From: Larus michahellis | Taxonomy: Eukaryota; Chordata; Aves; Charadriiformes; Laridae | Length of the DNA: 64,000 nt | Reading direction: 5' to 3' | NCBI RefSeq assembly: GCF_964199755.1 | Contig: NC_133910.1 | Span: 11,044,711 to 11,108,710 of the forward strand | Part shown: piece after piece, positions 1 to 14,200 of the stretch | How the letters are laid out: every line of letters begins with the position of its first letter | How positions within the stretch are numbered: the stretch's first letter is position 1 | The notes under the pieces: generated by a model | Databases searched by the model: none | The model's input: the letters and a program-made list of their open reading frames with translations, nothing else | What the model was told of the DNA's origin: nothing | Program-made: the position numbers and the translations under genes

Positions 1-2214
1 ACCAGGTCTAAATTATTTTTTCCCCAGCCTGGAGCACTCCACAACTATGTAATGGAATGTGAATCATACTGTACCACACGAGCATATTCCACTGGTTCCA
101 GCATGCAGTGCGATATGGCATGCATCAGATCAGGCTTACACAAAAAGAAACAGTAAGATATACGAGGGTGATTATTCAAATGAGAAACAAATCAAATGCA
201 TTAGCAACATCCATTAATGCACTGGAAATGTGGTCATTAAGTCTGGTAAAATAAGTATGCACACTAAGGTGAACTGGTTAGCTTAAAAGGTTCGTCGTTT
301 ATCCACTTAGTCAAACTAAGCACATTAAAGACAAACTTCAAAATTTCTTTTTAAGCTTTAATTCCTCCTGTATGTAAAGTAGATACGAATACTTCCTTTC
401 CAATAGGCTTAAAAGGAACTTAAGCCAACTACAGTCAATCCTGAGAACTAAAATCTATAAGAATTCCTTGTTTGTTTTAGCATTGGTGAAAAAACTCAAA
501 TTTATCATCAAGGAAGTTTTTTTATGGACTTAATTTAATTCCTTATTTTTTGCTCAACTATTCTTCTCTTATCTATTCCAGTCTTTTATACTGAATAATC
601 TGAATTTTTTCTTATATTCTAAGCAGAGTTTTGTGGTTTGTTCCCCCACCATGTATAAAATTAATGAGATTTGTATGCATTAAAGTGCAGAAATGGGTGC
701 TACTGAAATAGAGATAATTCTATATTTAAAAAAAAAAAATCACAAAAGATGAAAGAAATACAGAAGTGACACAGTATGACAACTACTACGGAGACTGCAA
801 AATCTGTCAGTAAACCAGTATAATCTAAGTGGCACTGGACTAGCAGTAAGACAACCTCTATTTACTCCTTCCTTTACCAGCCACTTGCTCAGTGGTATCC
901 TGCAAGTCCTGCAGTTCCTTCTACTCTCACCCAGCTGTCTCTAAATGAAACATAAACCTGCTCAACTTCCTTGAAAGGCTATCAAATGTATGCCACAAAT
1001 ACAGATGCGACCTTTAAACACACCAGAAGGTAAGCGATAAGCGCTATGTCAATACTTCCTTACATACTGGCACAGGTCATTAAAAGAGGCTGGAAGACAG
1101 GGCTCTGTCACAGATTTTATCAGTCTGCAGGTTCCCATTTGAATTTCCTGTATTGCACATTATTTAAAGTTTTTACTCTGGTCCGTACGTTTGGTTCAAA
1201 CAAATAAAGGATTATAAGGCAGAGGAGTGGGACTGAGCTCTCTGTGTCGGCAGAGAGATTGTGGGGAGAGGTGACTCCCACATCACACCTGCCTTTTCCA
1301 AGCACCGCTCTTTGCAATTTGCAACCGAGACAACAGCTCTCATCTTCCCAGAGAGAACATGGAAACCACCAAATCTGGCAAGTGCAGGAGAAAGGGTATC
1401 GAGGCAAGGAAAGCAGAGGAACAAAGAAAAATCTCTGCAAGTTGAAACAAAACCAGGAAACTCAGCCAAAAGAAAGTAGGCTTGTATACCAGAAGTACAA
1501 TTTTATTACTTTTGTATATATAGTGGAACTGATATTCCATTTTCACACTTCATCATAAAGAAAATAAGTATTTTGTTCTGATATGTAAACTGTCTTTCCT
1601 CCCACTATGCCAGCTTCAGCCTCATTAATTTAGCATACAATTCCAGCAACTGTCGTAACGGGTCCAAACTCGTTTGTCAAATCTTCTAACCCCATCTCAA
1701 CGAATAACGGTGTTCTGGTTTTGACAGATTTACAAATGTGTGCAAGAGCAGGCACAAGAGCAGTGCAAGAGAGTTATTTAATGAGCTACGGCAAACATCT
1801 GGGTATCTTAACTATGGATTCAGAGATTAAATAGCCATTTAAACCGACCAGCTTTTATGTCACCTTAGTGCTGTGATCAATTGCCTACTTATAACAAAAA
1901 AAGTAAATGCAACCATTTCAACTCTGTTCATTTTCTAGTTTTTTTGCTGCTACTCCACTCCATATCCCTCACTCCTGCACTGTGGAAACAATTTTGAAAT
2001 GCTGTAAAGTGATTATGCTGTATGCTGTACAGTATGCAAAAATCACGTTATGAAAACTAAGCCTTATGACCCAGAAGCTTACACAGGTGGTTTTTTGTTT
2101 TGTTTTTTTTCCAAAGACCATCTAAGAAGCATTGTAATGGAAGCAAACACTCTGAAGAAATTTAAAAAGCCATGGTTTTGTGGATGACAACTGGTGTAAA
2201 AGTAGTTCACTTAC
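1..2214. other. CAMSAP1 intron (left edge)
   Basis: This is AT-rich intron downstream of the microexon in transcript order. I looked for the next CAMSAP1 exon (the calponin-homology start, VRYRRE) and did not find it. I see nothing else to call. Confidence 0.7.
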
Positions 2215-2247
2215 AGGTACTAATTTCCAATACCATTTGGAAGGAGA
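2215..2247 (-). CDS. CAMSAP1: CAMSAP1 33-base microexon (SPSKWYWKLVP)
   Basis: It encodes exactly 11 residues, SPSKWYWKLVP, in phase 0 on both sides, and a nearly identical peptide occurs at this place in CAMSAP1 and CAMSAP2. The acceptor follows a pyrimidine-rich tract ending TTGCTTCCTGAGCAG, and the donor is GTAAGT. Because length and phase are multiples of three, skipping would remove the peptide without a frameshift. It is too short to be found as an open reading frame and was located by the protein match. Confidence 0.93.
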
Positions 2248-5200
2248 CTGCTCAGGAAGCAAGGAAAGGAACGTAGGAATAGGAAAGGAACATCAGCAAT
2301 GCAAGTTAAAAGCAGTAACACTTAAATGCACTTCAGCAATAAACACTTTCATATTTTAGAGGGGTTGTAGCCTAGAAATTTAGATTTAAAAATATTAAAA
2401 TGAGACCCAAAAGTCAATACAGAGTCAAATAGTTAGAGGGATCCTTCAGACCACACACCAACTTGTAAATTAAACAGCTCTTTATCCCTTTATCATTGAA
2501 GCATATTATTTTACATAAAAAGCACACAAACCTTTGCCACTAACGTGAAAATTAAACATTTGTGCCTTGTTCATAAGTCACACTTTTACGTCCTTTGCAC
2601 AGCAAGGCCAATTTGAGGAAAGAACATAGCATTTTTTCTTAACATTTTATCAAATCATAAATTAGGAGCTCAGATAGCTGATACACATTACGTTTGAGGA
2701 AGATCTATTTTACGTTCTCCAGAAATGAAAGTGTACTATATTTTGCAATGTTAGTGCATTGTGATATAATTTCAAGGGAAAAACGTGGAAAAAAACTACA
2801 AACACACACATATAACATCTGAATGCCAAGAGTATGCTTACTAGATAGAACCTGAATAAGCCTCTGAATAAACATTAAACAATTAACCCATGCAAAATGA
2901 ATATGCCCCAAGAGCTTTCAAAATATATTACATATATTTTGTGCTGTGAAAGTTGAGTCATATTTACCCATGTAAAGTTGACACAAGTTATTTTAAGTTG
3001 GAACATGTTATTTTAGTCCAACTGAAACTTAAAGGAAAGTCAGAAGATACCACTGGGCTTGAAAGATAAGGAAGGGCACTGATGATAAGACACACAAAAA
3101 TTGCATGCACAAAATCTCAGGATTTTCAAGGACTGGATGCCTCACATTTCCCTGACAAAGAAAATACTGAGAAGTTTATATTTAAACCCATTAATCACCA
3201 ATACACAAAATCACAACTAAAGACAAATTTGTTTTACCTTTTGGTGTCCTGGACTTTCCATTAGTTGCTGTTTTAATTTAATCTCTTTCTCTGTTATCTC
3301 TCTCATTTTAAGGTTCACCTAAAAGGGCATAGCATAGAAAAGATATTAAAATACATCTGAGTATATGTTTCCACAAGTTTTCTTCTTCCTCCACTTAATG
3401 GTCAATCCATTCTACAAACATAAAAAGTTCACAGAATAATGTGTTACAACAGTTTTCAAGAGCAACTATCTTATTAGCAGTAGCTATAATCACAGCAAGG
3501 GAATGCTGGGTTTGCAAAGGAGACATTCTCTTTGGAATGTGACACTGTTGTCACTTGAAAGGGTTTCAGTAACTTAACCTCTGCCCTTTGACAAGTTTCA
3601 GTAATTCTGTTAGCTGCATTCAAGCCAGTCAGGATTAAGCCTATCCTGTTATTTAACATGAAACAATGCTTCACCTAAAAAAACCCCCAACCCCTCATGG
3701 CAGCTCGTCTGAAAATAAAGAACCCAATTTCCATAGTTTTCCTAATTTAGCTCTTAATTATATTCTTTATTTTAAAATTTGCCTTGAAAAATTTACCAGC
3801 CTTATTACAGCACCCTTAAGAAAAATAAATTGCATTTTGCTGCTAGTCTGATTCTCTTCCCCATTGCACATGGAAACCTTGGGAAGTCAAGCAAGAAGAT
3901 GAAATTAGAATACGTTTCAGTAATAAGGGAATCAAATACCATTAATAATAATCTGTATTAGGAGGATATTATACCCAACTACCATTGCACTTAAGGTAAC
4001 ATGTAAAACCACAGTAATTAAAGTAGTTCTCTTCATCTGAAGTGGAAAAGATGATAGAAATGCGCAGGTAAGAAAGATGGAGGGAATACACTCATCAGAA
4101 CCTTTTGAAAAATCTGCAAAGTGAAAATAAGAAAGAGGCACACTTTTCTCTAAGTAAATTTTACCTTGTTAATCCAGAAAACCATCGCATCCTCCAAATC
4201 ATAGGGCAGTTCTTTTGAGGCACTGAATGTAGAGAAACGCTTGACACTAGCGACAACCTTTTCGATGCTGATCATTTCTACAGTGTAGGCCATCATAAGG
4301 GCGTCAATCATTGCCATATGAGAACTCTAAAAGCAGAAAACAATGAGTACTGAAAAATAAAATTCTTTAAGAAAAAAAAATCACTTGTATATTCTAACTG
4401 TATTTAAAATGAAAAATTCCTGAGGTTAGTAACCTAGAAATTAAGAGCTCTTCATTCCGTTAACTATTTTAAATAGTGTTAAATAAAAAGAAGATCATTA
4501 GGTGGATTTAATTAAGCTAACCATTTTGATTGGTGCGCAGCCCAGATCAGATTCAGACACAGGTGTATCATCACTCTCCATGACGTAAATCCCTTTTCGA
4601 GACAGAGCCTGGATCACTGACTGGTGTCCCTGCAGAGAAGCCACCTGATCCCCCTTCAGAATCAGGCTGCAGACGCGGCAGTACAGCTCGCTGGACAGCA
4701 GCAGCTTGATGACGGGTGGCTTAATATGTTCTTGCTCATATTGATCTATGTAAAACGGGTCCTTCAGCTCCTCTGGGACATTATCTGAAACAATGAAGAA
4801 AAGTTGCAACAAGTGGCACCAGTTATAAGCGAAAAGTTACTTTAATTCACAGATAGCATATGAAAGAACAAAACAAAAAATCAAGCACAAAAAATAACGA
4901 TTGTAATTAAGTCTGTGCTTTCATATTGCAAATGGCTTTCAATAGGTCTTTGTGCTTAAATTCTAGTTAAGTAAAGCATACATAATTGGCTCCTGCCCAG
5001 TAACAATCTATACTAGTTGGGTCTCAAGATGCTAGAGACCCTTTCAGGAAAGCACTTCAACATGGACTGAAGTCCCCTACGCTTCTCTGTTTCCTTGAAT
5101 AAGACCCACCTTAATCAGAATAATACACTGTCACCTCTACGGATTAGGGCATATTATTAGTATTTTAATTTTATTTTGAAATAAAAATCATTTACTTACA

Positions 5201-8200
5201 TCACAGGCTAAAACGCTCTGTGTATCAGATGAGCAAAGTATACATCTTCAAAGCAAAATTTACAGCTACTTTAAGCTTTAATCCCAAAACATTGGCACAG
5301 AGCAATTAACTAACTGCAACGCCCAGTCACTAAGAGGGGCGAGCCAAACATTCTCAAACTGAAAAAGAAAAGCAAGCCACCTATTTGTTGGTTCTAAACT
5401 GACAAAGTTCATAGAAAGACCAAACTATCTGACTAAAACTGTTTTACAAATGGTTTGCAAAACAACTGAGTCTCCCGCGAGCTGATTGTCCGTATTTTTG
5501 AAGACAAGAGTATCGCAGCAAACTACTGCAGCTTTTCAGCCTTTAAATAAAAATTAAAGCCTATGAAGCAAAACCGCTCCACTTGGATTTGGATTCAACA
5601 TGAATTTTAAACCAAGTCTAAAATTAACTTCTTTCGGAATGGCACAGTTTCCACAAGTTGAGTTATTTTATCAAGCTGAACACAGATCCCGAGTGTAGTA
5701 ATTTACATGCAAGTTAAAATTAACAACACAGAAGTCTTCATCCTTGCGCACCGCTTCTTCCCCACCGGTTTCCAACCCTCAGAAAGGCTTCCACTTTTGC
5801 TATGCTTCAGCACAGCTTCATAGCTGGCAGGAAAGAAAGGCACTAACACCAATTAATACTCTGATCACTCTAAACACATCTAAGCCATCTCAAATCCACG
5901 CGTTGCTTGCTGAAGTCCTGCCACTGTTACAGCCTGTAACACTGCAACACAAGGCAAATGTCAACTCATTATGACAGCTGAAAGTGGAAAGAAATGCTGT
6001 TGTAAGCAATATTTCTTGATATTATTGAAAAGACATAAAACAAGTTAAAAATAGATATATCCCCAAATAAATACTTCTACTCACATTCAGTAATCAGACT
6101 AGAAGCTATTGATCTTTGTAACAGCCTAGCACTAATAAGGAGTCTTCAACTTTTTAGCCTCAAGTGTATTGTCTTAATAGAAGCCAAACGTTTCATAATT
6201 TTCAAACAAAGAATTCTATCTTATGCTATCCAGTGACTGAAGATCTTCCCCCGAAGCCACTTCAACAGTTCATCTTAAATACGTACATCTAGAGTTAAAA
6301 GAATTATTAATTTGGCAGCATATTTACTTTTCATTCATCTCATTTCCAGGATAATTAAATTTCCCCATTCAAAAAAACTCCCACCCATAGCATATCTTTG
6401 AACTGCAAAATAAGCTGCAGAGTATAGAGTATTTGTATACTGCAGAACACTTAATGTTCATAAAGAAGAGAAACTGAGACAGAATGTTATCAATTACACG
6501 AGCCAGAAATATATCTCACTTAAATAAAAATATGTAGTAAACCAGTGTTGTTGTAACAGCTTTAACAGCTCCTCAGTTAGTCATACAGTACTGCCCCTGT
6601 TTTCCAAAATGGAAAGCTTTTTGAAATTCTTAAAAATTAAGATCATTGTTTTTCCTTTATGTGACATTGAATGCTGTAATATACGGAACTACACACTGAA
6701 AACGGTTGGAAGAGACAATAAAACCCCACTGGCACTATTTAAATAGTATTTGCTAAGATGGGTGTCCATTTTTAGTGAAAAAGATAATAAATTCAAATAT
6801 TTTAATCTTCTTAACATTAGCCAACCTGACCTAAAATCAAAGGCTCTTGAAAGCTAATTCCATTTAATGGTCATTGCCATTTCCGGAAAGAGTATCGAAG
6901 CTTCCATTTCTAAAGACCAGGGAAAGATCCAAAAATCAAAACGTAAAGCGGCTCAAATAATTCAACATTTGAGTTTCATTACAAGCAGCTACACCTTTAA
7001 CAATCAAAGATACATTGCTTTTTACTAAAATTATTTGTGAAAGGAAATAATAGAGTACTAGCTCATAAAATATCCATCAAGAAGTACATTTCTGGTAAGA
7101 GCATTAGCACCACTCCAAGTTTTGAAGGCTTTTTTTAAAACAACAACAACAAAAATATGCAAATTCAGGATGTCTGAAATCTGAAGTACTTAGATGAGGG
7201 GTTTAGCAAGAACATCTGCCCTCCACCAGCTCCCCGAACCCCCGCAGGGCCGGGTAACCGAGGTGACTGTCTGAAACCGCGCTGTGAGTAATGGCTGGAC
7301 AAAGAGCCCCCAGTGCCCCCCCAGCAGCCCACCGCCTGCCTCCCCTCAAAGCCCCCCAGCAGGCCACCGCCCGCCTCGGCACAGGCAGCTCACCACAGTG
7401 CTCCCTAGCTCCCTTTCCACGGGGCAGGATGTGATTATTTTATAGACTGTTACTACAGAAAGCAAAAAACATTCCTTTCAACACTAACACACCCACAGGG
7501 GATACAATCTATTGCATTGGGGGTCTTTACACCAATTATTAAAACAGAAGTGACTATTGGAACATGACGCCCCCCTTCCTGTGTGACAGGGGCAGTAAGT
7601 CCTCCCACATTAATTTTCGTTTAAACTAGCAACATTTTAATGATTTTTTAAAGCCTAGCAATAAATGGATCTAGTTCTTAGTGATGAGATTCCATGTCAC
7701 AGAAATCGATATATTAAAAAAAAAAAAAAACAGACACAACTTTTAACTTGGCTACTGTTCTTTAGTTTGAACGTTCAATCAAGAGATCTGAAATCTTTTT
7801 CTTCTATATTGAAGACCCCTCTAACTTCATGTTTCTGATCTCCATAGAATAGCTTAAGGACTGAATGGATTTGGATTGACCAGGATTAAAGGTATGGAGG
7901 GGAGGGGGTGAAGAACTTCTTATGATAGTATTCAAATTACTAATCCTGGTACTAGAAGTTACTCATAAACGTTAATCCTCCCATAATCGAAACTTATTTC
8001 ACTTGCACAGTTTTATTTTCTACATTAGTGTATACAACACTTCTGCCAGCTAAATTTGCCTGTGACAGGAAGGAACCGTTTTGTAACTAATTTGATGTTC
8101 TCACTGAAGGCCCACAGAAATTTTAAGGTGTAAAAACCACACCAAAGCTCAAGAGCTGCAATATTTACTCTTCAATTCAAATGTATTTCATACTGGACAT

Positions 8201-11200
8201 AATCATACTATCCATCTGGCGGGCACGAATAAATGAAAAACAAATGGCAGGAAAAATCGTAATGCAAAAAGGATGCTATGTAAGTATATAACTCTGAGTT
8301 GAGAACCTTCCAAATACCATAGTTGTAGAAGTGGCATCTCACACAGCCTTCCTGGACAGCCGCAGACACTAGAAGTGCTCTAATTGTGAGATATCTTCAA
8401 TATTTGAAAGTTGCACTTTCAGATGCGGATTAAGAGACTTATCTTTCACATCTCTGCTAATTATTCTTATCTGCAGTATAACGACACATAAACCACTTGC
8501 AGCACCCAGGACTGCTCATTCTCCAAAACCCCCTTAAAAATGTCAAAATTCCACATTGCTGAACATCTCAGAAATACAATTTTAGAACAATTATACACCA
8601 TCACAGTTAACCCAACACTAATTTAAATAACACACTATGGATACACAAGTAGCCACTGGTATTATGGATAGCTTTTCTCACCAATTTTTGTGGATCTGGC
8701 AAACTCCAAACGTGTCACACGCTTTTTGCTTGCCTCACTACAGAATGTGTCAATGCTCTGTTTGAAGTCTTTGTCCCAGTCTTTCCAAGTCCCAGTTTCT
8801 ATAAGCATCTTTTTCAACACCTTACTTTCATGACCTATAACTGAACTTAGATGTTAGAAAAATTCTGTTTATTAAAAGTTGTATTTTCACACATTTATGC
8901 TCTGGAAATTTGGAAAAATCAACAAGAAAAATTAACTTCTGAGCAATTAGCTTCTAAGCTATAGCTACAAAAATTTCTGCTTGAGCAGTTTAACAAATCA
9001 TACCAAAGCAAACCAAACCCAATTAAACCATGTCCTTTTTTTTGTTTATAAAAAAAGTCTCCAATACCTTAATTTCAAAAGGAAGTCACTTTCATGTTAC
9101 TATTGAATGTTATCGAAAACTTTGCAAACACCTTCTGTTTCCCTAATGTGCTTTCCAAGTTGTTACCCCAGAAAAAGTTAGCATCAACTTCAACCCAAGC
9201 TTTACAGTTGCCAGTTTTAGACAAACTGAGGTGTTCAAAAGACATAAAGCTTAAAAACTACCAATGTTTTTTATAGTAACTTAAAAACAATGACACATAA
9301 CCTGATAATCAGATCTGTGAAGGCAAACATCATTAATGCAGTCCAAAGTTTGCTATCAAGAATTGTCAAAGAATTGATGTGTACCACGCTACACTCAGTA
9401 TCAGAGTCGACAGAATCTCTTTCACGCACGGATTTTACGCACATTACATACCACTTTACTTAGTTGCATGCAGTCAGCTTATCATAGAGCAAAAATACTC
9501 ATTTTTCCTGTTTCCCACACTTACAAAAAAACTAAGTAATAACACCTTTTTTCCAAGTTTCAGCAGCAGAAACTCTAAAGTGTTCTTGGCCCACCGAGCC
9601 TACTGGAGAGAGACCTCTACCAGCTATTTTTATAAGAGATGAAGCGCTCGACAACAAACTATCATAATTTCTCATGGAGCAATTCTTTTGGTTTGTTCAA
9701 TCATATCAATGAGTTCTAATCTCTCAAAGAACTGTCATTTCCAAGTATAAATCATTGTGTACAACATAATTTAAAGGATTACAAAAATAACTTCACTTGT
9801 AACAGCTACCAGAGAGACAATTATTGCCAGACTCTCCTCGCTTTAGGGTAGGAACCATTTCTTTATCATCCCACTTACAAAAACCTGTTCAAAGACAACT
9901 ACCCGATTATGATTTGATAAGGAAAAATAGAGCAATCTGAACAAATTTCACTTATCCCTTGAACTGGAGAAGTGGATACACCCCAGATCTTATTTTACCT
10001 CCAGAAGCACGAAGAACTGGTTTCACATGGAAAGAGAGCCAAAGCATCACAGTAAACAGAACAAAGCTTACTCAAATTCTGAGTAGGATTTCATTAGTAT
10101 CAGTATCTGTTCACAGAATTATTTAGTACAGTATGGATGTCCTCTAAGCTGCAGATCACGTGCAGAAGCTACATGTTCTCAGCAACTAAGACCACCTGCA
10201 TTATAATAAAAACATTCTTTGTGGGCTCTTACTACAGAACCGTATTACGAACTCCGTAAGTGTTCTATAATACTACACATGAAAATTTACATACAACAGG
10301 CAGAAAAAACACAAGGAAAAGACTTTGTATACTGCTGGTGAGAGTGACCGCACTCTCATTATCATATCTTTTGATCAAGCATAAAGCCACAAACCTGAAT
10401 GAAGCAGAAGAGACAAAATAATAATTATGGAGTTCTTCACCTCTGTAAACTTCACACAAGTAATATTCAGTGTTTATTAAACTGGCATTATTAAATAAAC
10501 AAAGGTTTAACTACTGAATATTTGCAAAACACAACAGCTTGCTTAAAAACATTTTTATTATGGACCTGAGAAGGAAGCTGGCAAAGAATATAAGCAAGGA
10601 ACTCAGGGATTTAGGCTATTTAGCCCAGGAAACATGCTCACACTGCCTCTATCAACCTGCAACTGTGGGTAGCTATTGCAGTACTATAAAACCTTATTTA
10701 ACAGGTAAGTATTAAGTACTTCAAAGGCCAAAAAAAGCCACAACTTAGATTTCCCCTACAATGCATTACATTAGTGCTTGGCTTTCCTGCCTGTATCTTG
10801 CCAAAGGTCTCAGGCTAATGTTAGCATGAAGTCTGGAAATTATGTAAAGCTCCTAGCCCTAATAAAAAAGCAAAACCCACCAAGTTCATTTTGAAAAATC
10901 TGCATTTTAGGAACTGTTTCAAAGAAGCAACAACATTTGTTATGGAAAAGGCTGCAAACCCACTCGCTCACAGCAAGCTGCAACCCTGAAAAACTTCCGT
11001 GCATTCTTTCCTTATCTAAATTTTAACATATGACGGAAAACATAATTTCTACACATAAATTGATGCTGTACCAAGTCTGCTGAGAAATCAAAATTTTTCA
11101 TTTCCATTGTCTATTTTACCAAGTCATACCGAATGAAAATGTATGAGTTGTGTTCACTCCGACCACTCAGAGCCCGAGGGGGCAGTGGCACTGAGGGACC

Positions 11201-14200
11201 AGGTCCATTTCCCCCTGCTCAGCCCTGGGCAGCGCCTGGCTCTGTCACTGCTCGGCAATCTGGTTCATTCCGCCGCCTGTGAAAAAGCAATCTCTCCCAC
11301 GGACAGCTTGCCAAGCCTCTCCAAACCTCCCACACTCGCCTCCTGTGAACCGAAGTTCCACAAACTCAGCGGCACCCTTGCTCCTCGGCCACTTAAACGT
11401 TATGAATTGTATTTTCACACTGCCAGCAGAATTCCTTAAAGCGCACATTTGGTTCTAATCAAAGTTTGCTGATGAAAAAGATAATTCTGTTCTAATCAAA
11501 TTCCATTCCCTCAAACCACTGTCTCAGCTAAATGGACTTCATCATCTCTCAAGTGTATAGAGGGGTTTCCAGATGTTTGTGCACAGACTTTTAGAATGAT
11601 CCATGACAGGACCCCCAGATTCATTTGGGGAGACAGGTGATATCAAATGAAGAAACACTTTCCTTCACAACATGCCCCCCCCCCGCCTTCTGGAATTCGG
11701 ACAAACAGTTGTAAGACCTCCCTCTGGAGTCCATCTGTGACAACCGGGCAGCCACCACAGACAGACAGGAGGAGCTACGGACTTCAGAAACTAACCATTC
11801 AGCCCAATTCCCATGCAAGAAGAGGGGCTGTCTCTCTAGCAGCGTTTGTGCTGAAGAGACGAGGGAGCTGCGCTCAGTTGTTTGGCTACCAAAATTCTCT
11901 CTTTTCATGGCCAGAAGGGAAAAAAGGAAGAATGCATCATCAAATGAAACAAAGCCCAAATTAGGACTTCAACTTCAAATTATGTCTCGTGCATGCTCTC
12001 AGTAATTTGTCCTTGTGGAAAAAAAAAGAAAGGATGAAGAATTTTCCTACTTAAAGGCCAGCTGAGATGTGGAGAATTCAAATATCCTGTAACAGTAAAT
12101 AGAAAACACAGTTTCAGGTAAAACCTGCAGCCATGAATGACTTTTAGTAACAGTCTACACTGGAATGAAATCCCTGTTCACGACCATTTCCACACTTCAG
12201 CATGAGCTTAGCCTTACTCAGATGAAAATGAAATCCAGGCTACACACCAGCATTTGAAGGGCACAAATTTATGTCAATTCATATGTCAGTTCCAGATCTA
12301 ACATTTCCAAAAAACACTCCTAACTTTGCCACTTGAAGGGAAACCCTATCAGATAACCTTCAGGACATAAGACAGCGTTTTAATATTATAAACAGAGAAG
12401 CATTTTTTTCCCCACCAAATTGACCAGAACTAAGTCTAAAATAACAAAAAAGCCCGCCCCCAACTTTCACCTTCCTAGTGAGATTTTATATAACAATTTC
12501 ACAATTCCATGACAGCTGCCCACTGAACAACATCCAATATCTTAACACAGAAAAAAAACCTCGAGAGGCAACAAGTAATGCATTAAGTTCAAATATTATT
12601 CAAAATGATAATCACATAGGAAACCTTTTTAAACCCATCTCTCTATGAATTAAAGAGGCTTATAAATTTCTAAGTATTTTGCAATGCTATTCCATAAGTA
12701 ATGGTTACTATGTGACAATGCCTTGCAGGAGCCATTTCAAAAATCAAACTAAATTTCATGGGCCATGGTCCTGCAAAGATACACACACACAAACTTATGC
12801 ACTGCAGCTAACCAACAATGCAACACCAAAAGCCCCAGCAAAAATATTTTTCTTACTGCTCATGATTTAACTTCTATTAAAATGTAATCTGAACAAGCCC
12901 CAATACAAGCAGAAAAAATGGCAAACGCTGCCACAGCCTTCTCTACACTAGAGATCACATCATTGTCATTATGAAGGGTGGGTTTCTTTTCCAAAATTTT
13001 TAGTCCAAAGAAAGCCAAATACTTATTCAACGTAAGTCTGCACCGTCAAGTGCATAAATAGACTTGCTGTTAACCCCTTATCTGGTCCAAGATGTATAGA
13101 CACAACCCTGAGTTCTGGAGCCCCAGAGGACACTACAAAGAGACACGAGGCCAAAAACTTTCTCTGCAGCGTAGGAGCCACACCAGTCAATTCTAATTTA
13201 GGATTAGCTTTCTTTCGAAACAAAGTCATAATATAAATAGTGCGCCCCCATGTCTGGAATATCCATTTTATCTCTGATCACTAAAAAGTCTTCAGAAAAC
13301 ATTACGAACAATTCCAGCAACCAAAAAATTTTTACATGAGGAAATGTTCTTTAGAGTTATCAATGTTTTACTAACACCCCCCCAAAATTCCCACATTTTT
13401 TTCAAACATCATCTGATAAATAGGGGGGGTTTTGTCTCTTGTTGCTTGTAAAGAAATATTTCACTAATATTAACCATAAAGGCATAATTTTCTGTTTTCC
13501 CCATAAACATTAAGATGATGAGAACACTGACAGAGCTGGAAACATTAAAAAATAAAAATAATTTAGAAAAATATTCCAACAAGGATTAATATTTAACTAC
13601 AGGAATGGACTGCTTTTCTTCAGCCTTGTCACAAAGTAAGCTAGTGCTAATCCATTAAGCATATTATGAGTTTGGCGAATTAGACTTAGATTAACAGGGC
13701 TACCTCATTTTCCAAAACAAGATTCTGTACGTTTTTATTATATGTTTTATTCTGGATGAACAAAAATGTAAGTATTCCTTCATATTTCTTCATAATGATG
13801 CCACTTAAACTCAAGATATGTCTAATAACAATAATTCAGAATGGACAGATAGATCTAGTTCAAAACAAAACAGCAAATTTCAGTAGATGTCAGGAAAATA
13901 CTGCACAAATGATACTCCAAGAATCTTTATTTTTCTGCCTTTGATTGTAAAGGTTGATGACTACTATCACCTACAACTTGCTGTTTAATGTCAGAGAACA
14001 CAGACAAACTGTACCTGTTCACTCAACATTTCTTTTACATAAAAGAACATTGCTGATCATAAATTGATTATTTTTTAGTTAATTTTGAAACCAAAACCAC
14101 AATCTGACAAAAAAACCCACAACCTCCTGAGAATACAAAGAGTATCAAGGTCCTAGCATCCGTTGGCCAAGATGACTAGACAAGGAAGCACGCTAAAGCC

